The translations under genes and the position numbers were made by a program. From assembly GCF_021502675.1 (NCBI RefSeq), contig NZ_JAKFHA010000006.1, forward strand, positions 288,127 through 343,852: 55,726 bases of DNA. Reading direction: 5' to 3'. Below are positions 7,667 through 15,573 of the stretch, piece after piece; position 1 is the stretch's first letter; every line of letters starts with the position of its first letter. Under the pieces are notes generated by a model that worked only from the letters and a program-made list of their open reading frames with translations, was not told the DNA's origin and searched no databases. Source of the DNA: Yinghuangia soli. Its GTDB lineage: Bacteria; Actinomycetota; Actinomycetes; Streptomycetales; Streptomycetaceae.

Positions 7667-8101
7667 ATGAAGGTGCCGTTCCGCCGGGACCACTCCGGGC
7701 CGCCCCCGCCCACCGCGCCCCCCGAAGGCGCACTGCGCGTCGGGGCACTGGCGGACGTGCCGGAAGGCACCGTACGGCGCATCGCGGACCGCCCCGCGAT
7801 CGCCCTCGTCCGGCACGGCGACACCGTCCACGCCTTCGAAGACCGCTGCCCTCATGCCGGAGCACTGCTCTCCCGCGGCACGGTCGCCGGCGACGAGATC
7901 ACCTGCCCCTCGCACCGCGGCATCTTCCGCGTCGACACCGGCAAGTCCCTGGGCGACTTCAATTGCAGGGCACTGCGGACCTACGCCGTCGCCGTGGTGG
8001 ATGGCATCGTCTATGTCGACACCTGCGCCCGCGCCCCACGAGACGCCAAACGCGGAAAGTGCCCGGATGCGGAGACCCGCGCAACCGGCCGCTCGGCCTG
8101 A
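7667..8101 (+). CDS. Rieske [2Fe-2S] ferredoxin
   Basis: A 144-residue single-domain Rieske protein. The two cluster-binding boxes are CPHAG (about residue 62) and CPSHRG (about 81), spaced as in biphenyl-dioxygenase-type ferredoxins, where two Cys and two His hold a 2Fe-2S cluster. A proline-rich N-terminus (about 10-25) and a charged C-terminal tail (about 120-144) flank the domain. It would pass electrons to an oxygenase or serve as a nitrite-reductase-small-subunit-like module; no oxygenase lies next to it. I chose the ATG at 7667 because TACCCT ends seven bases upstream, the arrangement of a leaderless transcript. An in-frame ATG at 7649 is the alternative. Confidence 0.85.
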   Translation: MKVPFRRDHSGPPPPTAPPEGALRVGALADVPEGTVRRIADRPAIALVRHGDTVHAFEDRCPHAGALLSRGTVAGDEITCPSHRGIFRVDTGKSLGDFNCRALRTYAVAVVDGIVYVDTCARAPRDAKRGKCPDAETRATGRSA

Positions 8102-8200
8102 CGCGGGAGTCACTGCCTCCATGAGGCCGGCCTCTGCGGCACAGGACCGCCAATAGACCAGGGCGCTTCGACAACGGGAGTCCAACGCCACCAGTCTCTC

Positions 8201-8236
8201 TTGACCAGAATTCTGGGCTGACCTAGAATTCTGGTC
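8201..8236 (+). promoter_or_regulatory. Leaderless promoter and palindromic operators of the toxin-antitoxin operon
   Basis: TTGACC (8201-8206), a 17-base spacer and TAGAAT (8224-8229) form a near-consensus housekeeping promoter whose start point would fall at or next to the ATG at 8237. A perfect palindrome CCAGAATTCTGG (8205-8216) covers the -35 end, and a second copy CTAGAATTCTGG (8223-8234) covers the -10. This layout suits autorepression by the antitoxin. Confidence 0.8.
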
Positions 8237-8521
8237 ATGCGTACATTGTCGCTTGCCACAGCCAAGACCCAGCTCTCGGCCGTCGTCGACGAGGTGGTTC
8301 GCACCCACGAGCAGATCACAGTGACCCGCAATGGCGAGCCTGCCGTCGTGATACTGGCCATCGAAGACTACGAAGCTCTGCAGGAGACGCTGGAGTTGCT
8401 TGCCGACGGTGCGGCTCGCGCCCGGGTGACGCAGGCCCAGATCGACATCGCGGACGGGGACTTCACCGACGCGGACGAAATGGCCGCCCTCATGGCCGAG
8501 CGGCGGCGCCTCAGTGAGTAG
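8237..8521 (+). CDS. Phd/YefM-family antitoxin
   Basis: A 94-residue antitoxin. The N-terminal part fits the Phd/YefM DNA-binding fold: SLATAKTQLSAVVDEVV (about 5-21), then ITVTRNGEPAVVILAIEDYEAL (about 27-48). The acidic, Ala-rich C-terminal half is the likely toxin-neutralising tail. Phd proteins bind palindromes in their own promoter and block the partner toxin; two such palindromes overlap the promoter here. There is no Shine-Dalgarno sequence and the ATG lies 7 bases after a TAGAAT -10 box, so the transcript is probably leaderless. The stop codon lies 8 bases inside the toxin gene, which couples expression of the pair. Confidence 0.9.
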   Translation: MRTLSLATAKTQLSAVVDEVVRTHEQITVTRNGEPAVVILAIEDYEALQETLELLADGAARARVTQAQIDIADGDFTDADEMAALMAERRRLSE

Positions 8522-8807
8522 TGCCACCCCCGTCACCCCGGAGCCCTACGCGCTCCGCATCGCTCCCGGAGCCCGGCGCGCGCTGACCGACCGTCTTCCG
8601 GCTGCAGTCGCCTTTGCGGCCTTCGAGTTCATCAACGGGCCGCTCCGCATATCCCCCTACCGCGTCGGCAAGCCTCTCCATGAGCCGTTCGAGGGCTTGT
8701 GGTCAGCCCGCCGCGGCACGTACCGCATCCGCTACTCCATCGACGAGAAGGCCCGGACCATCGACGTCCTCGACATTGCCCCGAGGGCGGACGCCTACCG
8801 GACGTAG
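8514..8807 (+). CDS. RelE/ParE-family toxin
   Basis: A 97-residue RelE/ParE-superfamily toxin. The pattern is LRIAPGARRALTDRLP (about 13-28), the small-domain core KPLHEPFEGLWSARRGTYRIRYSID (about 52-76) and a terminal strand VLDIAPRADAYR. In RelE relatives, Arg and Tyr/His residues in these strands support ribosome-dependent mRNA cleavage; the conserved R-x-x-YRIRY and a late R-x-D-x-YR are present here. The GTG at 8514 is taken as the start because it overlaps the antitoxin gene by eight bases. Ribonuclease activity is inferred from the family; a ParE-like gyrase target cannot be excluded. Confidence 0.88.
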   Translation: MSSATPVTPEPYALRIAPGARRALTDRLPAAVAFAAFEFINGPLRISPYRVGKPLHEPFEGLWSARRGTYRIRYSIDEKARTIDVLDIAPRADAYRT

Positions 8808-8836
8808 TGCCTCGGCGATGCCGGACAATGGAGGGC

Positions 8837-10159
8837 ATGTCCTCCGCCCCCTCCGCCCTTCTCGACGAGATATTGCACGGGCTGCTTGCCGCGACCGGCG
8901 ATGACGCCGTACAGGCCGTCGTCGACTCCGGGGCCTCGCGGCTGGCCGCCGAGGCCGAGGTGTGGCCGGATGCGAGCCGGGCTTACCTCGCGCTCGCGGA
9001 GCGGGTCGCCGCCGGATGCTGGGCGCGGGGGTGGCAGCCGGCGGATGTGGTGCGCATGGCGGCGCGGGCCTTTGCCGACGAGCGGCCTGCGGACCGGCAC
9101 CTGCGGATCGCCGTCGACCTGGTCGCCGCCGCGCAGCGGCGTGAGTCGGCGACCCGCGGCGCCCGCTGGGCCCGGCAGATCCGCGACGCGGGGGCCGAGG
9201 TGTGGTGGGACGACGATTCCGCCTATCTCTCCGCGGTCGCCGCCCGTGAGAACCTCACCCGCTTCGAGTGCGCGGGCTACGCCCTCGAAGTGCTCCGGCT
9301 GCTCGCCCGGCTGCCGGGCATCACGCCGCTGCACGCGGAGGCGGCCGAAAGCGCCCCGCGTCCGGCCCGCGGCACGCGCGGCGCCGAGGGCGAGCCGCCG
9401 CGCATGCTGGCCCGGATCCGCGCGCTGCTCGCCAAGGCCGAGTCGACCGAGTTCCCCGAGGAAGCGGAGGCGCTGAGCGCCAAGGCCCAGGAGCTGATGG
9501 CCCGGCACAGCATCGACGCGGCCCTGCTGGCCGCGGACGGCGGCGCGGGGCGCCCGGGCGGCACGCCGGGGGCCGTGCGGATCGGCGTGGAGAGCCCGTA
9601 CGACGAGGCCAAGGCCATGCTGCTGGACGCCGTGGCCGAGGCGAACCGCTGCCGCACGGTGTGGTCGCCGGAATTCGGCTTCTCGACGGTCATCGGCTTC
9701 GACCCGGACCTGGACGCCGTGGAACTCCTCTATACGTCGCTGCTCGTCCAGGCCACCGGCGCGATGACCCGGGCCGGCGGCCGTTCCCGCGGCGGCCGGA
9801 GCCGGAACAAGTCGGGGTCGCGGGACTTCCGGCAGTCGTTCCTGATCGCGTACGCCGACCGCATCGGCGAGCGGCTCGCCGCCGCGGCCGAGCGGGCCGA
9901 GAAGGAGGCCGCCCGCGAGGCGGCCGCGGCGTCCGCCCCCGAGGGCGGGGCCGAAGCCGGGACCGGATCGGATGACCGGCTCCTTCCGGTGCTGGCCGGC
10001 CGCGACGTCGCGGTGCAGGAGGCCACCGAGGAGATGTTCCCGACCCTGACCACGCACCGCGTCCGGATCCGCGACGAAGAGGGCTGGGTCCACGGCAAGG
10101 CGGCCGCCGACCAGGCCACCCTGCAGCCGCGCGCCGTCGGCCGCCGCGGCGGGCACTGA
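8837..10159 (+). CDS. DUF2786-domain protein
   Basis: A 440-residue soluble protein with a DUF2786 segment near residues 190-230 (RMLARIRALLAKAESTEFPEEAEALSAKAQELMARH). This helical domain of unknown function is common in actinobacteria and phages. An N-terminal helical region (1-170) and a C-terminal region rich in Arg and Ala with a charged coiled-coil-like stretch (about 345-375) flank it. The start at 8837 sits seven bases after GACAAT, possibly leaderless; the ATG at 8828 is the alternative, and a GGAGGG lies too close to 8837 to act normally. Only 13 bases separate its end from the convergent DUF4328 gene. No biochemical role is known to me. Confidence 0.8.
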   Translation: MSSAPSALLDEILHGLLAATGDDAVQAVVDSGASRLAAEAEVWPDASRAYLALAERVAAGCWARGWQPADVVRMAARAFADERPADRHLRIAVDLVAAAQRRESATRGARWARQIRDAGAEVWWDDDSAYLSAVAARENLTRFECAGYALEVLRLLARLPGITPLHAEAAESAPRPARGTRGAEGEPPRMLARIRALLAKAESTEFPEEAEALSAKAQELMARHSIDAALLAADGGAGRPGGTPGAVRIGVESPYDEAKAMLLDAVAEANRCRTVWSPEFGFSTVIGFDPDLDAVELLYTSLLVQATGAMTRAGGRSRGGRSRNKSGSRDFRQSFLIAYADRIGERLAAAAERAEKEAAREAAAASAPEGGAEAGTGSDDRLLPVLAGRDVAVQEATEEMFPTLTTHRVRIRDEEGWVHGKAAADQATLQPRAVGRRGGH

Positions 10160-10172
10160 CCGAAACTGCGCG

Positions 10173-11432
10173 TCAGGCCGGCTTGTCGCCCGTGTCGGCC
10201 TCGGCACCCGTGGCACCCGTGGCACCCGTGACGTCCTCGGCACCCGCCTCGCCCTTGGCCTCGGATGGTCCCGGTTCGGCCGGCGCGTCCTCGGCTCCCG
10301 GAGGTGGAGCCGGCACCGCGGGCGCCGAAATCACGGCGACTCCCGAAGCCTCCGCAGCCGCCGCCGCGGCGAGTGGCGGTGCGAGGGGCACCGCAGGGCC
10401 GACGGGGACCGCGACCTCAAGACCGGAGGCCGGGGCGTGCCCGGCCGCCGGGGCCCAGCCGTTCAGCGGTGCGCCCCACGCTCCCGGCGGCAGCGCCCAC
10501 GTCGCCTGCGGGCCGCTCATCGCCCAGAGCTGGGCGGTGCGTTCCTCCTGCATGGCCGTGATGCGGCGGACGATCAGCAGCGCGCCGACCCCGGCGGCGA
10601 GCATCAGAAGGTCCGATACGGCGAGCACCAGGTCCGAGGCCCGGATGTCCTCGGCGCTCCCCGAGCCCGGCATGGCGAGCGGGATCCGCGACAGCACCCA
10701 GGACAGGACGAACGGCAGCCACCAGGCGACGATCAGCTTGGTCCGCCCGATGAAAGCCGCGCTGTCGTTCTTGCCCTGCGAGGCGTCGCTGCCCTTCCAG
10801 ACGTCGTCGACGACCCGGGCCCCGAACCAGAGGTTGAGGATCGGGCAGAACCAGCTGCCGATCGTCCAGCCGACCCCCAGCTGCGGCGTGTACAGGCCGA
10901 AGAGATCGATGTTCTTGCGCGCCCGGAACAACCAGACGATGAACACGACGCCGGCGGCGATGAGCGCGGCCAGGGAGGCCACCCCCGCGATCGCCACGAA
11001 CCTGTCCGCGGAGTTCACGTCGTCCATGGACACGGCGAGGAGACCGCCCGAATCCAGGTCCGCCATCAGCGAGGCCCGCCGGAACAGCGCGACCGCCGAC
11101 AGCAGCGATGTCGCCATCGCCAGCCCCAGGGTCACGTAGACCCACACGGCCAGTCCGCGGACCGGCTTCAGCTGCATCAACTGCCAGCCTTGGGCGGGCA
11201 TCTGCACATGCGTGCCGACCCGCGCGGCCTTGACCGCCGCCTCGGCGTGCAGCGCGTCCGAGGCCGAGCGCCAGTCCACGTCGCCGCGGTCCTCCGCCCA
11301 GCTCCAGGCGGCTTCGTCGGCCGGATCGGGACGGGACGCATCCGCGGAGTCCGCGGCGCCGGCCATGGGTCTGCCGCAGTTGGTGCAGCGGGTGGGCAGC
11401 GTCGAGCGCGCGCCGCAGTCGGAGCAGAGCAA
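10173..11432 (-). CDS. DUF4328 membrane protein with N-terminal zinc ribbon
   Basis: A 419-residue membrane protein. The N-terminus LLCSDCGARSTLPTRCTNCG is a four-Cys zinc ribbon. A soluble stretch follows, then a DUF4328 region with about four to six transmembrane helices (roughly 105-310, including VWYVTLGLAMATSLLSAV-like, ALIAAGVVFIVWLFRAR and LLMLAAGVGALLIV segments), and a long Ala/Pro/Gly-rich cytoplasmic or extracellular tail. The TTG at 11432 was chosen because CGGGGGAATC sits before it, as in the paralogue at 18084-18920, and both proteins then begin with the ribbon. Upstream in-frame ATGs have no such signal. The function is unknown; it lies downstream of the SIMPL gene. Confidence 0.8.
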   Translation of the reverse strand: MLCSDCGARSTLPTRCTNCGRPMAGAADSADASRPDPADEAAWSWAEDRGDVDWRSASDALHAEAAVKAARVGTHVQMPAQGWQLMQLKPVRGLAVWVYVTLGLAMATSLLSAVALFRRASLMADLDSGGLLAVSMDDVNSADRFVAIAGVASLAALIAAGVVFIVWLFRARKNIDLFGLYTPQLGVGWTIGSWFCPILNLWFGARVVDDVWKGSDASQGKNDSAAFIGRTKLIVAWWLPFVLSWVLSRIPLAMPGSGSAEDIRASDLVLAVSDLLMLAAGVGALLIVRRITAMQEERTAQLWAMSGPQATWALPPGAWGAPLNGWAPAAGHAPASGLEVAVPVGPAVPLAPPLAAAAAAEASGVAVISAPAVPAPPPGAEDAPAEPGPSEAKGEAGAEDVTGATGATGAEADTGDKPA

Positions 11433-11565
11433 GGTGATTCCCCCGGGGACAAGGGTCCGGCCAACCAGTCGGCGGCCGAAAGGCGTAGCGCGCATCATGC
11501 CGTGCGGCGCCTTCCACGTCACGGGGGATTCCGATGCCCGGGTCGCGCAGTCCTCGTACCGCGGT

Positions 11566-12210
11566 TCAGCGGGCGTCGAGAGCGAATCCCATCGCCACGA
11601 CCGCGCGCACCGCGACCTTGCCCGAACTCAGGGAGCGCGCGCCGGAACCGCCTGCGCCGCCGCCCGCGCGGAGGTAGTTCGGCATAGCGTCGGGGTCGAC
11701 CTCCCGGATGGACACCACCGGACCGAGCCGCACACCGGCGGCCTCCGCGTACGCCTCGGCCTTCGCACGCGCCGCGGCCACCGCGGCCACCCGGGCCCGG
11801 GCGTGGAGGTCCTCCTTGGCCGCGACGTCGAAGACGACGTCGTCGACCTGGTTCGCGCCTGATGCGACGGCGTCGTCGAGCACGGTCTCCAGGAGGTCGA
11901 GATCGTGCAGTTCGACGGTGAACGCCGCGGTGCACTGGTAGCCGAGGAAGATCCGCGGGTGGCCGTGCTCCCACGCCGACGCGAGGCCGAGCCGCGACAC
12001 GGTCACCGCTTCGTCCGGGACACCGTGCCCGCGGAGCACCTCGCGTACCCGATTCACCGCGGCCCGGGTGACCGCGAAGGCCTCGGCCGGCTTCGGCTTG
12101 GTCTCGCTTATCGATATACGTACGCGCGCCAGATCGGGGACGGCGTCCACGCTTGCCGCGCCGGTCACCGACACGCCCCACGCGGACTCCCCGGGATGAG
12201 AGTCGATCAT
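11566..12210 (-). CDS. SIMPL (DUF541) domain protein
   Basis: A 214-residue SIMPL-family protein. The domain spans nearly the whole chain: GVSVTGAASVDAVPDLARV (about 11-29), a middle SRLGL...GYQCTAAFTVELHDLD (about 70-100), VDDVVFDVAAKEDL (about 120-135), then the Ala-rich helix typical of the family and a final strand. Bacterial SIMPL proteins are often periplasmic or surface proteins of unclear role; here no signal peptide is visible, so it is probably cytoplasmic. The ATG at 12210 starts near the domain; a longer ORF from 12267 adds Trp/Arg-rich residues that look non-native. It is divergent from the PLP decarboxylase gene. Confidence 0.8.
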   Translation of the reverse strand: MIDSHPGESAWGVSVTGAASVDAVPDLARVRISISETKPKPAEAFAVTRAAVNRVREVLRGHGVPDEAVTVSRLGLASAWEHGHPRIFLGYQCTAAFTVELHDLDLLETVLDDAVASGANQVDDVVFDVAAKEDLHARARVAAVAAARAKAEAYAEAAGVRLGPVVSIREVDPDAMPNYLRAGGGAGGSGARSLSSGKVAVRAVVAMGFALDAR

Positions 12211-12343
12211 CCGGTCATCGAACCAGGGCAGAAGGGCCCTCGGCCAGTGCATTTGCCGCTGTCGCACCGTCCCTGCGATCGGCAGGTGGAGGGTCGGCGA
12301 ACGGACGGCGGCACCAGCGCTCTTCGGCTGATTTACTGCCGAT

Positions 12344-13786
12344 ATGACTGATCCACTGAGGGACCGTCAGGACGCCGCCGCCGCGCTGGAACGCGTCTTC
12401 CGCGCCGCCGGCCCCTACCTCGACGGCCTGCACGACCTGCCCGTGCACGACGTGTCGGCCGAGGAACTGGCGGACTCCCTCGGCGGGCCGCTGCCCGAAA
12501 AGGGCGCCGGGACGCTTGCCGGCATCGACCGCTTGGTGCAGGTCGCCACGCAGGCCGCGACGCACTCGTCCGGTCCGCGCTTCTTCCATCTCGTGGTCGG
12601 CGGGTCGACCCCGGCGGCGATGGCCGCCGACTGGACGACCTCGCTGATCGACCAGGTCGCGGGGCTGAACGTCTCGTCGCCGCTGGCCGCCCGCGTGGAG
12701 ACCATCGCGCTCGACTGGCTGAAGGAACTCTTCGGCATACCCGCCTCGTTCGGCGGCGTGATCACCCCGAGCGCGACGCTCGCCCACGTCACCGGCCTCG
12801 CCTGCGCCCGCGCCTGGTGGGCCGAGCGGCACGGCGTCGACGTGGTCGCGCAAGGCCTGGCCGGACTGCCCGCGATGCCCGTCCTCACCAGCGGCCTGGT
12901 GCACGCGAGCACCCGCAAGGCGCTGCAGATCCTCGGCTGCGGCCGAGACACCCTGCGCATGTTCGCGCGCGACGACACCGGACGGGTCGACCTCCCCGCG
13001 CTCGAGGCCGCACTCGCCGAACTCGACGGCGCTCCCGCAGTGATCGTCGGCAACCTGGGCGAGGTCTACGCGGGCGACTCCGACCCGCTCGACGCCATGG
13101 CCGACCTGGCCGAGCGGTACGGCGCATGGCTGCATGTGGACGGCGCGTTCGGGCTGTTCGCGGCCGTGTCCCCGCGTACCGCAGCGCTGGCCGCGGGACT
13201 GGACCGGGCCGACTCCATCACGGGCGACGGCCACAAGTGGCTGAACGTCCCGTACGACACGGGATTTTCGTTCATCCGCAACCCCTCGGACCAAGTGCGG
13301 GCATTCGGAGGTTGGGGCGCCTCCTACCTCCCCGAAGCTCCGGGCGCCCGGGTCGACTACAACACTCTCGGACCCGAATCGTCGCGGAGGGCGAGGGCGT
13401 TCCCGGTGTGGGCCACCCTGAACGCGTACGGCCGCGACGGCTACCGCGCCATGGTCGAACGCCATCTCGACGTGGCCGAGCACCTGGGCCGCCTGGTCGA
13501 CGAGGCCCCCGACTTCGAACTCCTGGCACCGGTGCAGCTGTGCATCGTCTGCTTCCGCTACGCCCCGCCCGGCGTTCCGGAGGACCGGCTCGACGCCCTC
13601 AACGCCGAACTGGGCGAGGCCCTCCTCGGCGACGGCCGCGTCTTCGCAGGCATGGCCAACTACCGCGGCCGCAAGGTGCTGCGTTGCGCCATCGTCAACT
13701 GGCGGACCACGGAACCCGACGTGGAGCTCTTGCTCACCGTCCTCCGCGAGGTGGCCGCCGACCTGGCCGCGGACGACCGGCCGTAG
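12344..13786 (+). CDS. PLP-dependent group II amino acid decarboxylase
   Basis: A 480-residue pyridoxal-phosphate enzyme of the group II decarboxylase family (aromatic amino acid, glutamate, diaminobutyrate and similar decarboxylases). Visible elements are the substrate-domain sequence RFFHLVVGGSTPAAMAADW (about 80-100), GGVITPSATLAHVTGL with the cofactor phosphate-binding region (about 140), the Asp-bearing WLHVDGAFGLF (about 260) that contacts the pyridine nitrogen, and the Schiff-base lysine in TGDGHKWLNVPYDTG (about 293-307). Family members release CO2 from an L-amino acid to give an amine. The substrate cannot be assigned; no amine-pathway gene is adjacent. It is convergent with the SnoaL-like gene over a strong hairpin. 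Confidence 0.9.
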   Translation: MTDPLRDRQDAAAALERVFRAAGPYLDGLHDLPVHDVSAEELADSLGGPLPEKGAGTLAGIDRLVQVATQAATHSSGPRFFHLVVGGSTPAAMAADWTTSLIDQVAGLNVSSPLAARVETIALDWLKELFGIPASFGGVITPSATLAHVTGLACARAWWAERHGVDVVAQGLAGLPAMPVLTSGLVHASTRKALQILGCGRDTLRMFARDDTGRVDLPALEAALAELDGAPAVIVGNLGEVYAGDSDPLDAMADLAERYGAWLHVDGAFGLFAAVSPRTAALAAGLDRADSITGDGHKWLNVPYDTGFSFIRNPSDQVRAFGGWGASYLPEAPGARVDYNTLGPESSRRARAFPVWATLNAYGRDGYRAMVERHLDVAEHLGRLVDEAPDFELLAPVQLCIVCFRYAPPGVPEDRLDALNAELGEALLGDGRVFAGMANYRGRKVLRCAIVNWRTTEPDVELLLTVLREVAADLAADDRP

Positions 13787-13811
13787 CCGGCCCCCGCACG
13801 GGGGGGCCGGC
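13786..13811. terminator. Bidirectional terminator between convergent genes
   Basis: 10-bp arms GCCGGCCCCC / GGGGGCCGGC with a 6-base loop. It starts at the last base of the decarboxylase stop codon and ends 22 bases before the stop of the opposing SnoaL-like gene. Confidence 0.75.
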
Positions 13812-13833
13812 GTACGCGTCCGCTCCTCCGCGG

Positions 13834-14244
13834 TCAGTCGGCGCAGTTGTGGTACGCCGCGACCTGCCAGGTCGCGGCGCCGGGGGGGGGGGCCCCCCCC
13901 GGGGCCCCCCCCCCACCCGGCGGGGGGCCCGCCCCCGGCCCCCCCCCGCCGACGGCGCTGCGGGCGGTGACGATTGCCGACTGCGCATCCGCGCCCAGCA
14001 ACCGGACCCCGTCGATCCGGTCGCGGACCGTGGAGCCCTTGAGCGGACCGGCGAATCCGGCGGCCATCTCGGCGCGGATCGCCTCCCGGCCGTTCCGGAA
14101 GGATCCGGGCAGGGCAGCGGTCGCCTCAGGTGTGTAGAGGGCAGCGAACGCGGCGGCGTCGTTGGCCTCCCAGGCTGCGTACACGTCCTGGATCAGGGAC
14201 CGGACCTGCTGCTCGGCGGTGTGCTGCGTGGCGGTGGTGGTCAC
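13834..14244 (-). CDS. SgcJ/EcaC-type SnoaL-like protein, sequence damaged in the middle
   Basis: A 136-residue NTF2/SnoaL-fold protein of the SgcJ/EcaC group. The N-terminal EQQVRSLIQDVYAAWEANDAAAF (about 10-32), FRNGREAIRAEMAAGF and the final strand TWQVAAYHNC agree with the family. Residues about 95-121 are almost only Gly, Pro and Ala because the DNA there is a run of G and C homopolymers; family members have two ordinary beta strands in this place. The frame and length are kept, so the gene is probably intact in the cell and the assembly is wrong. The GTG at 14244 follows CAGGAGGA. It is divergent from an ECF sigma gene whose product carries the same fold at its C-terminus. Confidence 0.75.
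   Translation of the reverse strand: MTTTATQHTAEQQVRSLIQDVYAAWEANDAAAFAALYTPEATAALPGSFRNGREAIRAEMAAGFAGPLKGSTVRDRIDGVRLLGADAQSAIVTARSAVGGGGPGAGPPPGGGGAPGGAPPPGAATWQVAAYHNCAD
13881..13950. other. GC-homopolymer block, probable assembly or base-calling artefact
   Basis: Seventy bases made up almost entirely of runs of G and C, with one A in the middle. The block lies inside a coding region and directly beside a near-perfect palindrome (CGCCGCGACCTG / CAGGTCGCGGCG, about 13855-13879). The rest of the gene has normal codon use. A similar block occurs at 36464-36524, again at a strong hairpin. Confidence 0.7.
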
Positions 14245-14410
14245 GACTTCCTCCTGCAAGATCGACGGGATGTCGCCGATACCTACTGCCGAGCCGCGCC
14301 CAATTCATCGCCCCTGGTCCCCCGATCACCGATGACTTTCGGGCCGGCCGCCGGTACGTACGGTTCCAGGCGTCGGCGGAGCCGACCTCACGGCGAGAAA
14401 GGCAGCACGT

Positions 14411-15535
14411 ATGGCCCCCACCGACACCCGCCCCGACGACGTCGCCGATCCTGCCCTCGACCTCGACCTCGACCTCGACCTCGGTCTCGCCCCTGGCCCT
14501 GGCCTCGCCGACCCGTCATCCGACCCCGCCGCCGAGTTCACCCGCCGCACCGATCCGCACCGCCGCGAGCTCCTGGCCTACTGCTATCGCATGCTGGGCT
14601 CCGCCCACGATGCCGAAGACCTCGTCCAGGACACCTTCCTGCGCGTGTGGCGGGCGTACGACCGCTACGACCCGCAGCGCGCGAGCATGCGCACGTGGCT
14701 GTACCGGATCGCCACCAACGTCTGCCTCACCGCCCTGGAGTCGCGTACCCGCCGCCCCCTCCCGAGCGGCCTCGGCGCACCCGACGACGACCCGCTGACC
14801 CCCTTGGAGTTCGCCCCCGAGGTCCCGTGGATCCAGCCGATCCCGGACGCCTGGCTCGCCGACCCGGGCCAAGTCGTCGCGGCCCGCGGAAGCCTGCGCC
14901 TCGCCTGGGTCGCCGCCGTCCAGTACCTGCCTGCACGGCAACGTGCCGTCCTGATCCTCCGCGACGTCCTCGAATGGTCCGCCGCCGAGACCGCCGCCCT
15001 CCTCGAAACCACCCCGGCCGCCGTCAACAGCGCTCTCCAGCGCGCCCGCGCCCGACTCGCCGGATCCGGCCTCGCCGAGACCCGCATAGCCGAAGAACCC
15101 GCCGACCGCCGAGTCGTGGACCGCTACGCCGCCGCCTTCGAGAAGGCCGACATCGAGGCCCTGACCGCCCTCCTCGCCCACGACGCCATCCTCGAAATGC
15201 CCCCGGTCAGCACCTGGTTCATCGGCCGCGAACGCTACGCCGGCTTCATGGCCTGGGTATACGACGCCAACGGCACCGACTGGCAAGTCCTCCGCACCGC
15301 GGCCAACGGCCAACCCGCAATCGCCGCCTACGTACGCCGCACCAGCCCCGCCCCGGACCTCGGACTCAGCCCCGGACTCAGCCCGGACGCGGTCTCCGAA
15401 GCCGCCACCTACAAACTCCACACCCTCCAGGTCTTCGACCTCATCGCCGGCCGCATCACCCGCAACACCGTTTTCCAGTCCCCCGAAGTCCTCGCCTCCT
15501 TCGGCCTCCCGGAGACACTTCCCCCGGCGTCCTGA
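14411..15535 (+). CDS. ECF sigma factor with C-terminal SnoaL-like domain (SigX5-like)
   Basis: A 374-residue extracytoplasmic-function sigma factor. Region 2 is at about 45-115 (LLAYCYRMLGSAHDAEDLVQDTF and MRTWLYRIATNVCL), region 4 at about 160-220 (YLPARQRAVLILRDVLEWSAAETAALL, TPAAVNSALQRARARL), and a SnoaL-like domain follows from about 235 (VDRYAAAFEKADIEALTALLAHDAILEMPP). The EVPWIQPIPDAWL linker is typical of the SigX5-like group, where the SnoaL domain takes the place of a separate anti-sigma. The N-terminus has a Asp-Leu repeat encoded by a tandem hexamer. AAAGG lies before the ATG. It faces a stand-alone SnoaL-like gene, so the two may be functionally linked. Confidence 0.9.
   Translation: MAPTDTRPDDVADPALDLDLDLDLGLAPGPGLADPSSDPAAEFTRRTDPHRRELLAYCYRMLGSAHDAEDLVQDTFLRVWRAYDRYDPQRASMRTWLYRIATNVCLTALESRTRRPLPSGLGAPDDDPLTPLEFAPEVPWIQPIPDAWLADPGQVVAARGSLRLAWVAAVQYLPARQRAVLILRDVLEWSAAETAALLETTPAAVNSALQRARARLAGSGLAETRIAEEPADRRVVDRYAAAFEKADIEALTALLAHDAILEMPPVSTWFIGRERYAGFMAWVYDANGTDWQVLRTAANGQPAIAAYVRRTSPAPDLGLSPGLSPDAVSEAATYKLHTLQVFDLIAGRITRNTVFQSPEVLASFGLPETLPPAS
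14455..14484 (+). repeat. Tandem CCTCGA hexamer inside the sigma factor gene
   Basis: Four perfect CCTCGA units plus one CCTCGG. They encode the alternating Asp-Leu stretch near residues 16-25. Such in-frame hexamers change length easily by replication slippage without breaking the frame. Confidence 0.85.
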
Positions 15536-15573
15536 CCGCGGTGTCCTGACCGCGGCGGCCCGGCCCACCGCGG

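Noticed and set aside
13881-13950. G-quadruplex or slippage-based phase variation element.
   Set aside because: The block replaces two structural strands of a conserved domain and has a twin at another hairpin, so an assembly artefact is more likely.
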